NCBI GenBank assembly: GCA_014377055.1
Contig: JACMQJ010000650.1
Location: 1-13,833, forward strand
Direction: 5' to 3'
DNA length: 13,833 nt
Origin: Candidatus Sericytochromatia bacterium
GTDB taxonomy: Bacteria; Cyanobacteriota; Sericytochromatia; UBA7694; JACMQJ01
Positions 5,750-12,793 of the stretch are shown in pieces. How positions within the stretch are numbered: position 1 is the first letter of the stretch; the number at the start of each line of letters is the position of its first letter. A program made the translations under genes and the position numbers. The notes under the pieces were generated by a model. The model searched no databases. It was not told where the DNA came from and was given only the letters and a program-made list of their open reading frames with translations.

Positions 5750-7033
5750 ATGGCTACAAATAATAATAAGCTTACAGGAGATGCAAATTCCTATAGTGTT
5801 TTTAAAAATATGGGCTATACTCAACAAAATGCCACCAATGTTAGAAACGCATCCGATAATTTTACCAGTGTAGATGCTCAAAATATAGTAATCAAAGTTG
5901 ACGATCCTGACATAAAATTAAATATTAAAGTTCCATACTTTAGTGCCGATCTCTATGATAAAACGCCTAATGACCCTCTTGATTTTAAAGATTTTAAATC
6001 ATTTGATGTTAGTCTCAAAAAAGGGCTTGTTACCGTTGGTGATAAGGATCTTTCATATACCGCTACAAAAGCAGCTGCAGATGCTACAAAAAATGTCGTT
6101 AGAAATATTGATATTAACTTTGCTCCTGGAAACGTAATTGATGCCAAAATAAAAGTAAAAAAATTCATTACTCTAAATCTTGATATTGAAGGTCAAGCAC
6201 ATGCAAATCCAGTTAATAACATGGTTAGATTTACACCTGATAAAATAAAGTTAAATGGGGTTTCGATTAAAGGTTTACTCGATTTTTTTCATATAAAAGT
6301 TGGTGAAGTTGTCAAAATTCATGATTCAAAAGGTAGTTTATTTACATCTGGAGATTCAATTTATTTTAATCCTACCAAGTTTTTAAAAGCTCCTCATATT
6401 GAAGGTGGTATTACCTCTATTGCTACAGAACAAGGTAGTATTACAGTTGGAGTTGGTGGCGAAGATCCTAACAATAAAGCCAAACAAAAATTAGCCGCTA
6501 ATTCTGAAAACTATTTGGCTCTTAGAGGTGGTAATGTTAACTTTAGTGGTTTTAATCTTTTGCATACAGATCTAAAGCTTATTGATGGTACACCTCAAGA
6601 TCCTTTTGATATAATCAATGATCCATCAAAAAAAGTAATAACTCAAGGACAAGTTACTATTCCTCAAGAGTTTATAGCTACAGCTCTAAAGCAAAAAATG
6701 GGTGCTGGCTCATCAATGAAAGATATGTCTTTTAGTATGCCAAATGGTCAAGGTAAATTAAAAGCTTCTATGTGGGGCTTTTTACCAATTAGTTTGGATC
6801 TTAATTTTGGCAAGGCAAGCACTGGTGAATTAAAAGTAACACCAGGCAATGGTAGAGCTTTCGGTTTTATTCCATTACCAAATTCAATTTTGAGAAGTAC
6901 TCTTTTAAAAGAAACAGATGGTAAAATTGATGGACAAGGTGTCACAATTGATCTTGATAAACTTGCAGATCTAAAAACATCTCCTCTGCAAAGTGTAACA
7001 ACAGAGCAAGGTAAGCTTATTCTTAAAATGTAA
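5750..7033 (+). CDS. Two-unit protein with duplicated DUF2993/LmeA-like domains (putative)
   Basis: A 427-residue protein with no signal peptide or membrane segment. The second half ends with a layout (VTIDLDKLADLKTSPLQSV followed by EQGKLIL) that resembles the end of DUF2993, the LmeA lipid-binding fold; I hold this only moderately. The protein looks like an internal duplication: unit 1 is about residues 41-236 and unit 2 about 255-427. Matching landmarks in order are KTPNDPLDF/GTPQDPFDI, KKGLVTV/TQGQVTI, FITLNLDIEG/FLPISLDLNF, YFNPTKFLKAPHIEGGITSI/TIDLDKLADLKTSPLQSV and TEQGSITV/TEQGKLIL. The first 40 residues are Asn/Thr-rich and probably disordered. I chose ATG 5750, with AGAGG at 5734-5738; a TTG at 5726 is possible. 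The next gene starts two bases after its stop, so the two are one operon. Function is unknown; lipid or envelope-precursor binding is an inference. Confidence 0.8.
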   Translation: MATNNNKLTGDANSYSVFKNMGYTQQNATNVRNASDNFTSVDAQNIVIKVDDPDIKLNIKVPYFSADLYDKTPNDPLDFKDFKSFDVSLKKGLVTVGDKDLSYTATKAAADATKNVVRNIDINFAPGNVIDAKIKVKKFITLNLDIEGQAHANPVNNMVRFTPDKIKLNGVSIKGLLDFFHIKVGEVVKIHDSKGSLFTSGDSIYFNPTKFLKAPHIEGGITSIATEQGSITVGVGGEDPNNKAKQKLAANSENYLALRGGNVNFSGFNLLHTDLKLIDGTPQDPFDIINDPSKKVITQGQVTIPQEFIATALKQKMGAGSSMKDMSFSMPNGQGKLKASMWGFLPISLDLNFGKASTGELKVTPGNGRAFGFIPLPNSILRSTLLKETDGKIDGQGVTIDLDKLADLKTSPLQSVTTEQGKLILKM

Positions 7034-7035
7034 TT

Positions 7036-7770
7036 ATGAAAAAGAATCTAGTTATACTTGGTTGTGGTTTTGTTGGAAAATATCTAATAAAATCTTTAGA
7101 AAATAATACTAATTATCAGGTCTTTGCAACCAGTCGAGATCCTGAAAAAAACTTAGCTGATTTTAAAAATAGAATAAAGTTTGACTTATTAGATGAGAAT
7201 ACTTATGTCAATATTCCAGAAAACTCTTTTATAATAATGAACTTTCCTGCCGAACCTTTGGATAAAATAAAAAAGTTTTATGAATATGTAAAAGATAGTT
7301 CAATAATTAAAATATGTTTGGGTACAACCTCTGGATATTTAGAAAAATCAGGAGTTATAACAGAACTTTCACCTCTAAAACTTGATAATAGTAGAATACA
7401 AGGCGAGAATTTTTTAATGAAAAATGGTAGCTTAATTTTACAACTTTCTGGAATATATGGTGGTAATAGACATCCATTTAATTGGCTAAATAAAGGCTTA
7501 ATAAAGAATTCAAATAAAACAGTTAATTTAATCCATGTTAATGATATTTGTAATATTATTACTTTTTTATTAGATTCAGATTTACATTCACAACGCATTA
7601 ATTTGTCTGATGGTCAACAGCATTGGTGGCATGATATTTGGTCTTTAGGAGTTAGTAGAAAAGAAGTTATAACTGAATGTCCTGAATCATTAGAAATAGA
7701 TAATAGATTTATTGATAATCAAAAAATAGTTAATATTATTGGTCAGGATTATTCATTTGAACAACTATAA
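7036..7770 (+). CDS. Atypical SDR-type NAD(P)-binding protein (YeeZ-like)
   Basis: A 244-residue Rossmann protein. The nucleotide-binding glycine motif is intact at the N-terminus (LGCGFVGKYL, Gly9, Gly11, Gly14), an ATSRDPEK segment follows the second strand, and SGIYGGNRHPFNWLNKG (138-154) plus IHVNDICNII (166-175) are the extended-SDR landmarks. The usual YxxxK catalytic pair is not visible where expected (DNSRIQGENF, 117-126), as in the YeeZ/YbjT-type atypical SDRs, so it may bind NAD(P) without being a normal dehydrogenase or epimerase. The ATG is two bases after the stop of the upstream gene and has no strong ribosome binding site, so translation is probably coupled. The stop TAA is separated by one base from the stop of the convergent WG-repeat gene. 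Substrate is unknown. Confidence 0.8.
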   Translation: MKKNLVILGCGFVGKYLIKSLENNTNYQVFATSRDPEKNLADFKNRIKFDLLDENTYVNIPENSFIIMNFPAEPLDKIKKFYEYVKDSSIIKICLGTTSGYLEKSGVITELSPLKLDNSRIQGENFLMKNGSLILQLSGIYGGNRHPFNWLNKGLIKNSNKTVNLIHVNDICNIITFLLDSDLHSQRINLSDGQQHWWHDIWSLGVSRKEVITECPESLEIDNRFIDNQKIVNIIGQDYSFEQL

Positions 7771-7771
7771 T

Positions 7772-9166
7772 TTATTTTTGAATATCAGTAATACAATCTT
7801 TTGGGACTTCAATTAAGAATAAATTTTTTCCAATAAGAAGATCACTACGATTTTTACTTTTTATATCTATCACTAGCTTATTAGAACAAGCACCTAAACA
7901 TTTTCCATTTTCACAATTGATTTCTTTAACATTAATTAGATATGAGCTATCGCTAACACTCTCTATAACCCCACAAAAACCTGTATTAATACCCCACTGA
8001 TTAACACATACTTTATCATCTTTGGATAAATTATAAATAGGATTTTCTACAATTGATTTATTATTTTTCTTCTCTATATCTTCGGCATAAACTGCTGGAG
8101 TCCAAATATAATTACCCATTTTATTAATGTATGAATATCCATTAACCAATGCTAGTCCATTATGAAAATCTTTGCCAGAGTCAAATAATGGTTTAATAAC
8201 AATACTTCCTTTAGAATTAATATATCCATACTTATTATCTGTCTTGATTAAGGCTAAATCTTCATAAAAATTGCCCACTTCATTATATTTAGTTTTGACA
8301 ACCATTTTACCTGATCTATCCAAAAAGCCCCATTTATTATTAAGTTCAACCGCACATAAGTTTTCATAAAAAGGCTTCATATTACTAAACTTTGGATTTA
8401 CTATATATTTACCAGTTTTATCAATAATTCCCCATTTATTATTAATTTTTACTTGAGCAATACCTTCTTTAAATCCTCTTGCTTGCTCAAATTTTGAGCT
8501 AATAATTTTTTTACCACTTTTGGTAATATAACCATATTTATCATCAATTAATGTTGGAGCAAGTCCCTCAGAAAAATCATAAATATAATCTTTTTTTGTT
8601 TTGATAACTGTCTTACCTGATTTATTAATAAATGTACTATCAACATTTTGTTTACTTGCTTGAGCCAAATCGTCTGAAAAGCTTTCAGCATAATCATAAA
8701 TAGGATTAATTACAATCTTACCTTTTAGATCTATGTAGCCATATTTTTTATTAATAGATATTTTTGCCAAACCCTCAGAAAATGTATAAGCATCATCAAA
8801 AATAGCTTTGATTACAGTTTCACCTTTATCATTAAAAAAGCCCCATTTATTACCTATTTCAGCAAGTATTAAACCATCTTTACTACTTCTAATATTATTA
8901 AACTTTGCTTCACTTATTTTATTATTTTTATTGATAAATCCATAATAATTACCTATTCTAAAGACAGCAATATTATCCGTAAAAGGATAAGCCATATCAA
9001 ATTTTGGAGGAACAATAACATCACCACTTTTGTTAATATATCCGTATTTATGTAATAGTTGTATCTCAAAAGGGAAAATATTATTTTCCTCTTTATCAGC
9101 GGTGTACGCACTAGATTGATTTAATAAAATTAAGCAAATAAAAAAACTAAAAAAACTTTTTATCAT
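7772..9166 (-). CDS. Secreted WG-repeat protein with a cysteine-rich tail
   Basis: About 464 residues. A signal peptide (MIKSFFSFFICLILLNQSSAYTA) is followed by nine to ten tandem WG repeats of about 33 residues (about 40-360), each built on a pattern like KWGFIDKSGK-x-VI-x-P-x-FD-x-A-x-F-SEGLA; repeats 3, 7 and 8 carry the namesake WG, others YG, and repeat 5 is degenerate (DSTFINKSGK). The last 104 residues form a different domain with six cysteines, including the cluster CENGKCLGAC at 418-427. WG repeats form beta-propeller-like or extended surfaces, but their role is not settled. I prefer ATG 9166: the ATG at 9190 lies only about six bases after the predicted transcription start and lacks a ribosome binding site. 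Even 9166 has only a weak one, so the start is uncertain by 8 codons. Probably extracytoplasmic. Confidence 0.85.
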   Translation of the reverse strand: MIKSFFSFFICLILLNQSSAYTADKEENNIFPFEIQLLHKYGYINKSGDVIVPPKFDMAYPFTDNIAVFRIGNYYGFINKNNKISEAKFNNIRSSKDGLILAEIGNKWGFFNDKGETVIKAIFDDAYTFSEGLAKISINKKYGYIDLKGKIVINPIYDYAESFSDDLAQASKQNVDSTFINKSGKTVIKTKKDYIYDFSEGLAPTLIDDKYGYITKSGKKIISSKFEQARGFKEGIAQVKINNKWGIIDKTGKYIVNPKFSNMKPFYENLCAVELNNKWGFLDRSGKMVVKTKYNEVGNFYEDLALIKTDNKYGYINSKGSIVIKPLFDSGKDFHNGLALVNGYSYINKMGNYIWTPAVYAEDIEKKNNKSIVENPIYNLSKDDKVCVNQWGINTGFCGVIESVSDSSYLINVKEINCENGKCLGACSNKLVIDIKSKNRSDLLIGKNLFLIEVPKDCITDIQK

Positions 9167-9202
9167 TAGGATGTCCAACTTAATCATCATTATTAGTTTT
9201 AG

Positions 9203-9232
9203 ATTATATATTAAAATTAACCAAAAGTTTAA
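9203..9232 (-). promoter_or_regulatory. Promoter of the WG-repeat gene
   Basis: On the minus strand TTAAAC (plus coordinates 9227-9232) and a perfect TATAAT (9203-9208) are 18 bases apart. Transcription should start near 9196. The leader would be about 30 bases to ATG 9166, or only about 6 to ATG 9190. Confidence 0.5.
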
Positions 9233-9293
9233 GTATTATTTTCTAAAGACTAACCTATATAAAACTATATGATAATTTTTTAGGTTTTTATAA

Positions 9294-10316
9294 ATGGAAT
9301 TTAATAATATACAGAACCCAATATTAACTTCTCCAAGTGAACTTTTTAAGAAAAAAAAAGTTATAAATCAGAATCCTACAAATATTCTACAAGGCTTAAA
9401 ACTAAGTACTGATAATATTTCATTGACTAATTATAAATCAGAAAAAATATTATCAAATTTAATTGAAACACAACCAATTAAATTTTCTCTCAATTCATTA
9501 ATTAGTACAAATATAAAAACTAATGTTGGAATAAGTAATTTTTCAGCTAATAAAATTGTGGGCTTACCTTTAAGATCAGCAAATGCCATAACAGGAAGTC
9601 AATTTATTAATGTTACTAGAAATATGTCCAGACCTGACAGAGAAAAAGCTATTTTGCAAGAAATAAATAAAGGTAATATCCCTGATTTTGTTCGTAATCT
9701 AAAAGATGTAAATATCAGTATGGTTGATGATAATGGACAAAAACATAATGCTACAATCCACGTTGCACCTGATTATTTGGCTATCGGCTCAAATGAAGAT
9801 TTTATTAGGATACCGATGAATCCAATTACAGCACAAAAAATAGCAGATCAAACAGGAACAATTTTACCAACAAAAAAAATGGTTGATCAAATATATCAAC
9901 AAGCGACCGCAAAAATGTCACCTCAGCCAATGCAGGCAAGCTCAAAAATGATGTCCAATGAATATTATGAAAACCATAACAATATGGTTGAACAACAAAG
10001 AGATAATAAAGGTTATCGGTTAGGACAATTAACAGCAGGACATCAAAAAGATGTAGTTATCACTAATCAACTAGATAAAAATACTGGTAAAGTTGCTATC
10101 TATGGTTGGCATCGAACCAATGGGAAAGCGATACAACCTCTAAGTACAATACATGAAAATACTTATGAGGATTACAGTCATGGTATCAGGCTAATTAGTA
10201 AAAATATAACTGTTGATGGTAAAAAGATGAATATTGATGATGTTCTCAAAGATCCTAATCTAAGTAAATTATTGAGTGATGAAGGAGTTATTCAAAACTC
10301 AAGAGCATCAAGATAA
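9294..10316 (+). CDS. Conserved protein of unknown function with low-complexity N-terminus
   Basis: A 340-residue protein without signal peptide or membrane segment. The first 100 or so residues are Asn/Ser/Ile/Lys-rich and look disordered. From about 110 a compact domain begins: MSRPDREKAILQEINKGNIP (111-130), IHVAPDYLAIGSNEDFIRIP (155-174), NPITAQKIADQTGTILPTKK (176-195), GHQKDVV (249-255), VAIYGWHR (267-274) and DYSHGIRLI (293-301). I have an impression of this same block (GH-x-KDVV, YGWH, DYSHG-x-RL) in hypothetical proteins of other phyla but cannot name a family. Conserved His249, His273, His287 and Asp293/His296 could form an active or metal site; that is inference. The start is ATG 9294 with only a weak TAGG site. 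It is a single gene, divergent from the WG gene and convergent with cdsA. Confidence 0.8.
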   Translation: MEFNNIQNPILTSPSELFKKKKVINQNPTNILQGLKLSTDNISLTNYKSEKILSNLIETQPIKFSLNSLISTNIKTNVGISNFSANKIVGLPLRSANAITGSQFINVTRNMSRPDREKAILQEINKGNIPDFVRNLKDVNISMVDDNGQKHNATIHVAPDYLAIGSNEDFIRIPMNPITAQKIADQTGTILPTKKMVDQIYQQATAKMSPQPMQASSKMMSNEYYENHNNMVEQQRDNKGYRLGQLTAGHQKDVVITNQLDKNTGKVAIYGWHRTNGKAIQPLSTIHENTYEDYSHGIRLISKNITVDGKKMNIDDVLKDPNLSKLLSDEGVIQNSRASR

Positions 10317-10319
10317 CGC

Positions 10320-10360
10320 ATAAGTAATTATAAAGAGATATATAACTTATTTTATTTTTA
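10320..10360 (+). terminator. Possible weak terminator after the 9294 gene
   Basis: ATAAGT (10320-10325) pairs with ACTTAT (10345-10350), and the right arm runs into a T-rich tract (TTTTATTTTTA). The stem is short and AT-rich, so efficiency is doubtful. No other terminator is visible in the 134 bases between this gene and the convergent cdsA end. Confidence 0.3.
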
Positions 10361-10450
10361 TCAATATCAAAGTAAGAGGGCAGATGTAAAGCACTGACCC
10401 TACAAATACAGATACTATGGTTTTTAGATCCTTGTATTATCTCAAAAAGT

Positions 10451-11350
10451 CTAATTATAAATAGCCCAAAGTATATAAAAATAGACAGGAAACGATGTAA
10501 ATATATAACTATCAACACGATCCAATATACCTCCATGACCAGGTATTAGAGTTCCAGAATCTTTTTTTCCGACATCTCTTTTAAACAGAGATTCAATTAG
10601 GTCACCCATTGGAGCAGTTATAGAAATCATTGCACCCAAAATTAATGAATGATACCAAGGAATACCAATTAAAAAATAACCAAAAGTCATAAAACAAGCT
10701 ATACAACTTATAGCACCACCAATAGCACCTTCTACAGTTTTGTTAGGACTTATTTCTTGAACAAATGGGGTTTTACCAATGGCTTTACCTGTAAAATAGG
10801 CAAACATATCAGAGAATGAACAACTAAAAAGCATAGCAAGTAAAAATTTATGTCCATCAGGCATAGCTCTAAGTAAAATCATATAACTTGGAAAAAACCC
10901 TAAATAAATTATCCTAGTAAAAACAAATGATAAGTCACCAATACTAACTCTTGGTTTATAGTTAAGATTAACAATAATTATAAGTACAAAAGCTATTCCA
11001 AGTATAAAGTTTTGAACTACTGTGATTGGTGCAGCAAAAATTCCTCTCCAGTCATGAGTAGTGATCAGATAGTTTTGAGGTATAAGTAATAATTTTAAAT
11101 CATCTAATATTGATTCACTGGGAATTGGTATATAAGCAACTACATAAGTAGAGAACAAAAATAATATTATAAAAGTTGTAATTAATTTATAACTCTGCTG
11201 ATATTTTTTTTCTTCAATAATTTTTTGTAATTCATAGTTACCCAAAATAGCTATAGCACAAACTACTATAAACCAAAGAAAAGGAGAATACCATTCTGAA
11301 AAGGTTACTAAAAGAGCTATAATAGTCCCACTGATTAATTTTTTTAGCAA
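10451..11350 (-). CDS. cdsA: Phosphatidate cytidylyltransferase (CDP-diglyceride synthase)
   Basis: A 299-residue integral membrane enzyme that makes CDP-diacylglycerol from phosphatidic acid and CTP, the entry to phospholipid synthesis. Several hydrophobic segments are visible (about 7-37, 56-74, 108-128, 141-162, 168-190, 207-230, 235-250, 283-299). The family signature is intact near the C-terminus: SLFKRDVGKKDSG followed by IPGHGGILDRVD (254-280), with the catalytic aspartates. SPNKTVEG (201-208) and the FSDMFAYFTGKAIGK block (179-193) are also typical. The start is TTG 11350; no ATG lies upstream in frame before the frr stop and the next Met is deep inside. It is in the same frame as frr, six bases after its TAA, with no strong ribosome binding site of its own, which suggests translational coupling. 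It is the last gene of the cluster. Confidence 0.94.
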   Translation of the reverse strand: MLKKLISGTIIALLVTFSEWYSPFLWFIVVCAIAILGNYELQKIIEEKKYQQSYKLITTFIILFLFSTYVVAYIPIPSESILDDLKLLLIPQNYLITTHDWRGIFAAPITVVQNFILGIAFVLIIIVNLNYKPRVSIGDLSFVFTRIIYLGFFPSYMILLRAMPDGHKFLLAMLFSCSFSDMFAYFTGKAIGKTPFVQEISPNKTVEGAIGGAISCIACFMTFGYFLIGIPWYHSLILGAMISITAPMGDLIESLFKRDVGKKDSGTLIPGHGGILDRVDSYIFTSFPVYFYILWAIYN

Positions 11351-11356
11351 AATATT

Positions 11357-11914
11357 TTAAACGTCTAAGATTTCTTTTTCTTTAAGTTCGGCTAATTTAT
11401 CTATCTCAACAATATATTTATCAGTGAACTTTTGGGCTTTTTCTTGAGCTTTTTTGCTATCATCTTCACCTAAAATAGCATCTTTTTCTTGTTTTTTTAT
11501 TTTATCGACAATAGTTCTTCTTTCATTTCTGATTGCAACTTTACCTTCTTCTGCTTCTTTTTTTAGTACCTTTACAAGCTGTTTTCTTCTTTCTTGTGTT
11601 AGAGCAGGCATGGACAAACGAATAGCATGACCATCATTATTTGGCGTGATACCTAAATCAGATTTTTGTATAGCTTTTTCTATAGCACCCATCATATTAC
11701 GTTCATAAGGAGCAATTAAAATTGTTCTAGCATCTGGAGTAGTAACATTTGCTACTTGCTTGATAGCTGTTTGTGAACCATAATAATCAATTTCTATTCT
11801 GTCTAAGATGGAGGCATTCGCACGACCAGTCCTGATAGAAATAAATTGTTTTTTCACTGATTCTATGGTTTTTTTCATTTTTTCTTCTAGTTCAGAAAAA
11901 AGTTGTTCTGTCAT
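11357..11914 (-). CDS. frr: Ribosome recycling factor
   Basis: A 185-residue cytoplasmic protein, exactly the standard length. With EF-G it splits post-termination ribosomes into subunits. The RTGRA motif (28-32), followed by the YYGSQTAIKQVANV block, the PDARTILIAPYE strand, GITPNNDGHAIRLSMPALTQERR and the long C-terminal helix KKQEKDAILGEDDSKKAQEKAQKFTD are all diagnostic. Its ATG is eight bases after the pyrH stop, and the AAGGA ribosome binding site overlaps the pyrH stop codon region, so pyrH-frr-cdsA are tightly linked. Confidence 0.97.
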   Translation of the reverse strand: MTEQLFSELEEKMKKTIESVKKQFISIRTGRANASILDRIEIDYYGSQTAIKQVANVTTPDARTILIAPYERNMMGAIEKAIQKSDLGITPNNDGHAIRLSMPALTQERRKQLVKVLKKEAEEGKVAIRNERRTIVDKIKKQEKDAILGEDDSKKAQEKAQKFTDKYIVEIDKLAELKEKEILDV

Positions 11915-11922
11915 TTGATTAT

Positions 11923-12639
11923 TTATCCTTCAACTATAGTGCCAATATTTTCGCCTAAAACTATTTTTTTCATACAACCCCTACGAGTAAAGTCAAAAAC
12001 CACAATAGGAATGTTGTTATCTCTACATAATGATAAGGCTGACGTATCCATCACTTTTAATTCTTTATTAATAACATCTTTATATGATATTTTATCAAAT
12101 TTTTTGGCATTTGGATTAATTTTGGGATCACTATCGTAAACTCCATCAATTTTATTTTTTGCCATAAGTATTACTTCTGCTCCAGTTTCAGCAGCCCTTA
12201 AAGCAGCGGCTGTATCAGTTGTAAAATACGGGTTACCAGTACCTGCAGCAAATATAACAACACGACCTTTTTCGAGATGCCTCATCGCTTTTCTTCTAAT
12301 GAATGGTTCAGAAACCTCATGAATGGTGATAGCACTTTGAACTCTTGTAGCTACATCTTTTTTTTCTAATGAGTCTTGTAACGCAAGACTGTTCATAACC
12401 GTGGCAAGCATTCCCATATAGTCAGCGGTTGCTCTATCCATGCCCTTGGCACTACCAGCAAGACCTCTAAAAATATTACCACCACCAACAACAATAGTGA
12501 CTTTGACACCTAACTTAACTATCTCATGAATGTCATCAGCAATATTATTAACAATAACAGGATCTATTCCATATCCCATATCACCCATTAGTGCTTCACC
12601 ACTAAGCTTTACTAGTACTCTATTATATTTTGTTGACAT
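11923..12639 (-). CDS. pyrH: UMP kinase (uridylate kinase)
   Basis: A 238-residue cytoplasmic amino-acid-kinase-fold enzyme that phosphorylates UMP to UDP with ATP; bacterial members are hexameric and regulated by GTP and UTP. Visible motifs are KLSGEALMGD (11-20), VVGGGNIFRG (50-59), the MDRATADYMGMLATVMNSLAL helix region starting at 68 and FAAGTGNPYFTTDTAAALRA (130-149), which holds UMP. Length is normal. ATG 12639 has AGGA eight bases upstream (plus 12648-12651). It sits between tsf and frr as in many bacteria but is separated from tsf by 154 bases with hairpins, so it may have its own promoter; I see none that is convincing. Confidence 0.97.
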   Translation of the reverse strand: MSTKYNRVLVKLSGEALMGDMGYGIDPVIVNNIADDIHEIVKLGVKVTIVVGGGNIFRGLAGSAKGMDRATADYMGMLATVMNSLALQDSLEKKDVATRVQSAITIHEVSEPFIRRKAMRHLEKGRVVIFAAGTGNPYFTTDTAAALRAAETGAEVILMAKNKIDGVYDSDPKINPNAKKFDKISYKDVINKELKVMDTSALSLCRDNNIPIVVFDFTRRGCMKKIVLGENIGTIVEG

Positions 12640-12683
12640 TTATTTTATCCTACATAATTTTAAGAAGACACTGTCTAAAAGGA

Positions 12684-12703
12684 GGACGTTTATTAAAACG
12701 TCC
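12684..12703. repeat. Perfect 8-base inverted repeat, possible dispersed palindromic element
   Basis: GGACGTTT (12684-12691) pairs with AAACGTCC (12696-12703) around ATTA. It is GC-richer than its surroundings and stands without a T-run, so it is not an intrinsic terminator. A second dyad, AGACA-c-TGTCT, is at 12666-12676. Together they look like a small REP/RUP-type intergenic element or a structured leader of pyrH. Confidence 0.5.
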
Positions 12704-12761
12704 CTACATTAACTGAATCTCAAAGCTGTTTTTTTGTTTTATATATTTTGAAACATATAAA

Positions 12762-12791
12762 ATAAGAGGAAGTTTTTATGCTTCCTCTTAT
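12762..12791 (-). terminator. Hairpin directly after tsf, probable terminator or attenuator
   Basis: ATAAGAGGAAG (12762-12772) and CTTCCTCTTAT (12781-12791) form a perfect 11-base stem with an 8-base loop, starting two bases after the tsf stop. Reading along the minus strand the stem runs out into TTTTATATGTTT, a modest U-rich tract. It probably ends or trims part of the rpsB-tsf transcript before pyrH. Confidence 0.65.
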
Positions 12792-12793
12792 GA

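Noticed and set aside
7278..7598. A 106-codon minus-strand open frame inside the SDR gene
   Set aside because: Antisense to a gene with a clear glycine-rich nucleotide-binding motif; composition and lack of a ribosome binding site argue against it.
10288..10536. An 82-codon minus-strand open frame overlapping the cdsA end and the 9294 gene end
   Set aside because: It overlaps cdsA on the same strand in another frame and has no start signal or recognisable domain; a shadow of AT-rich sequence.
12530..12712. A plus-strand open frame antisense to the pyrH start
   Set aside because: Antisense to highly conserved UMP kinase sequence, no ribosome binding site.
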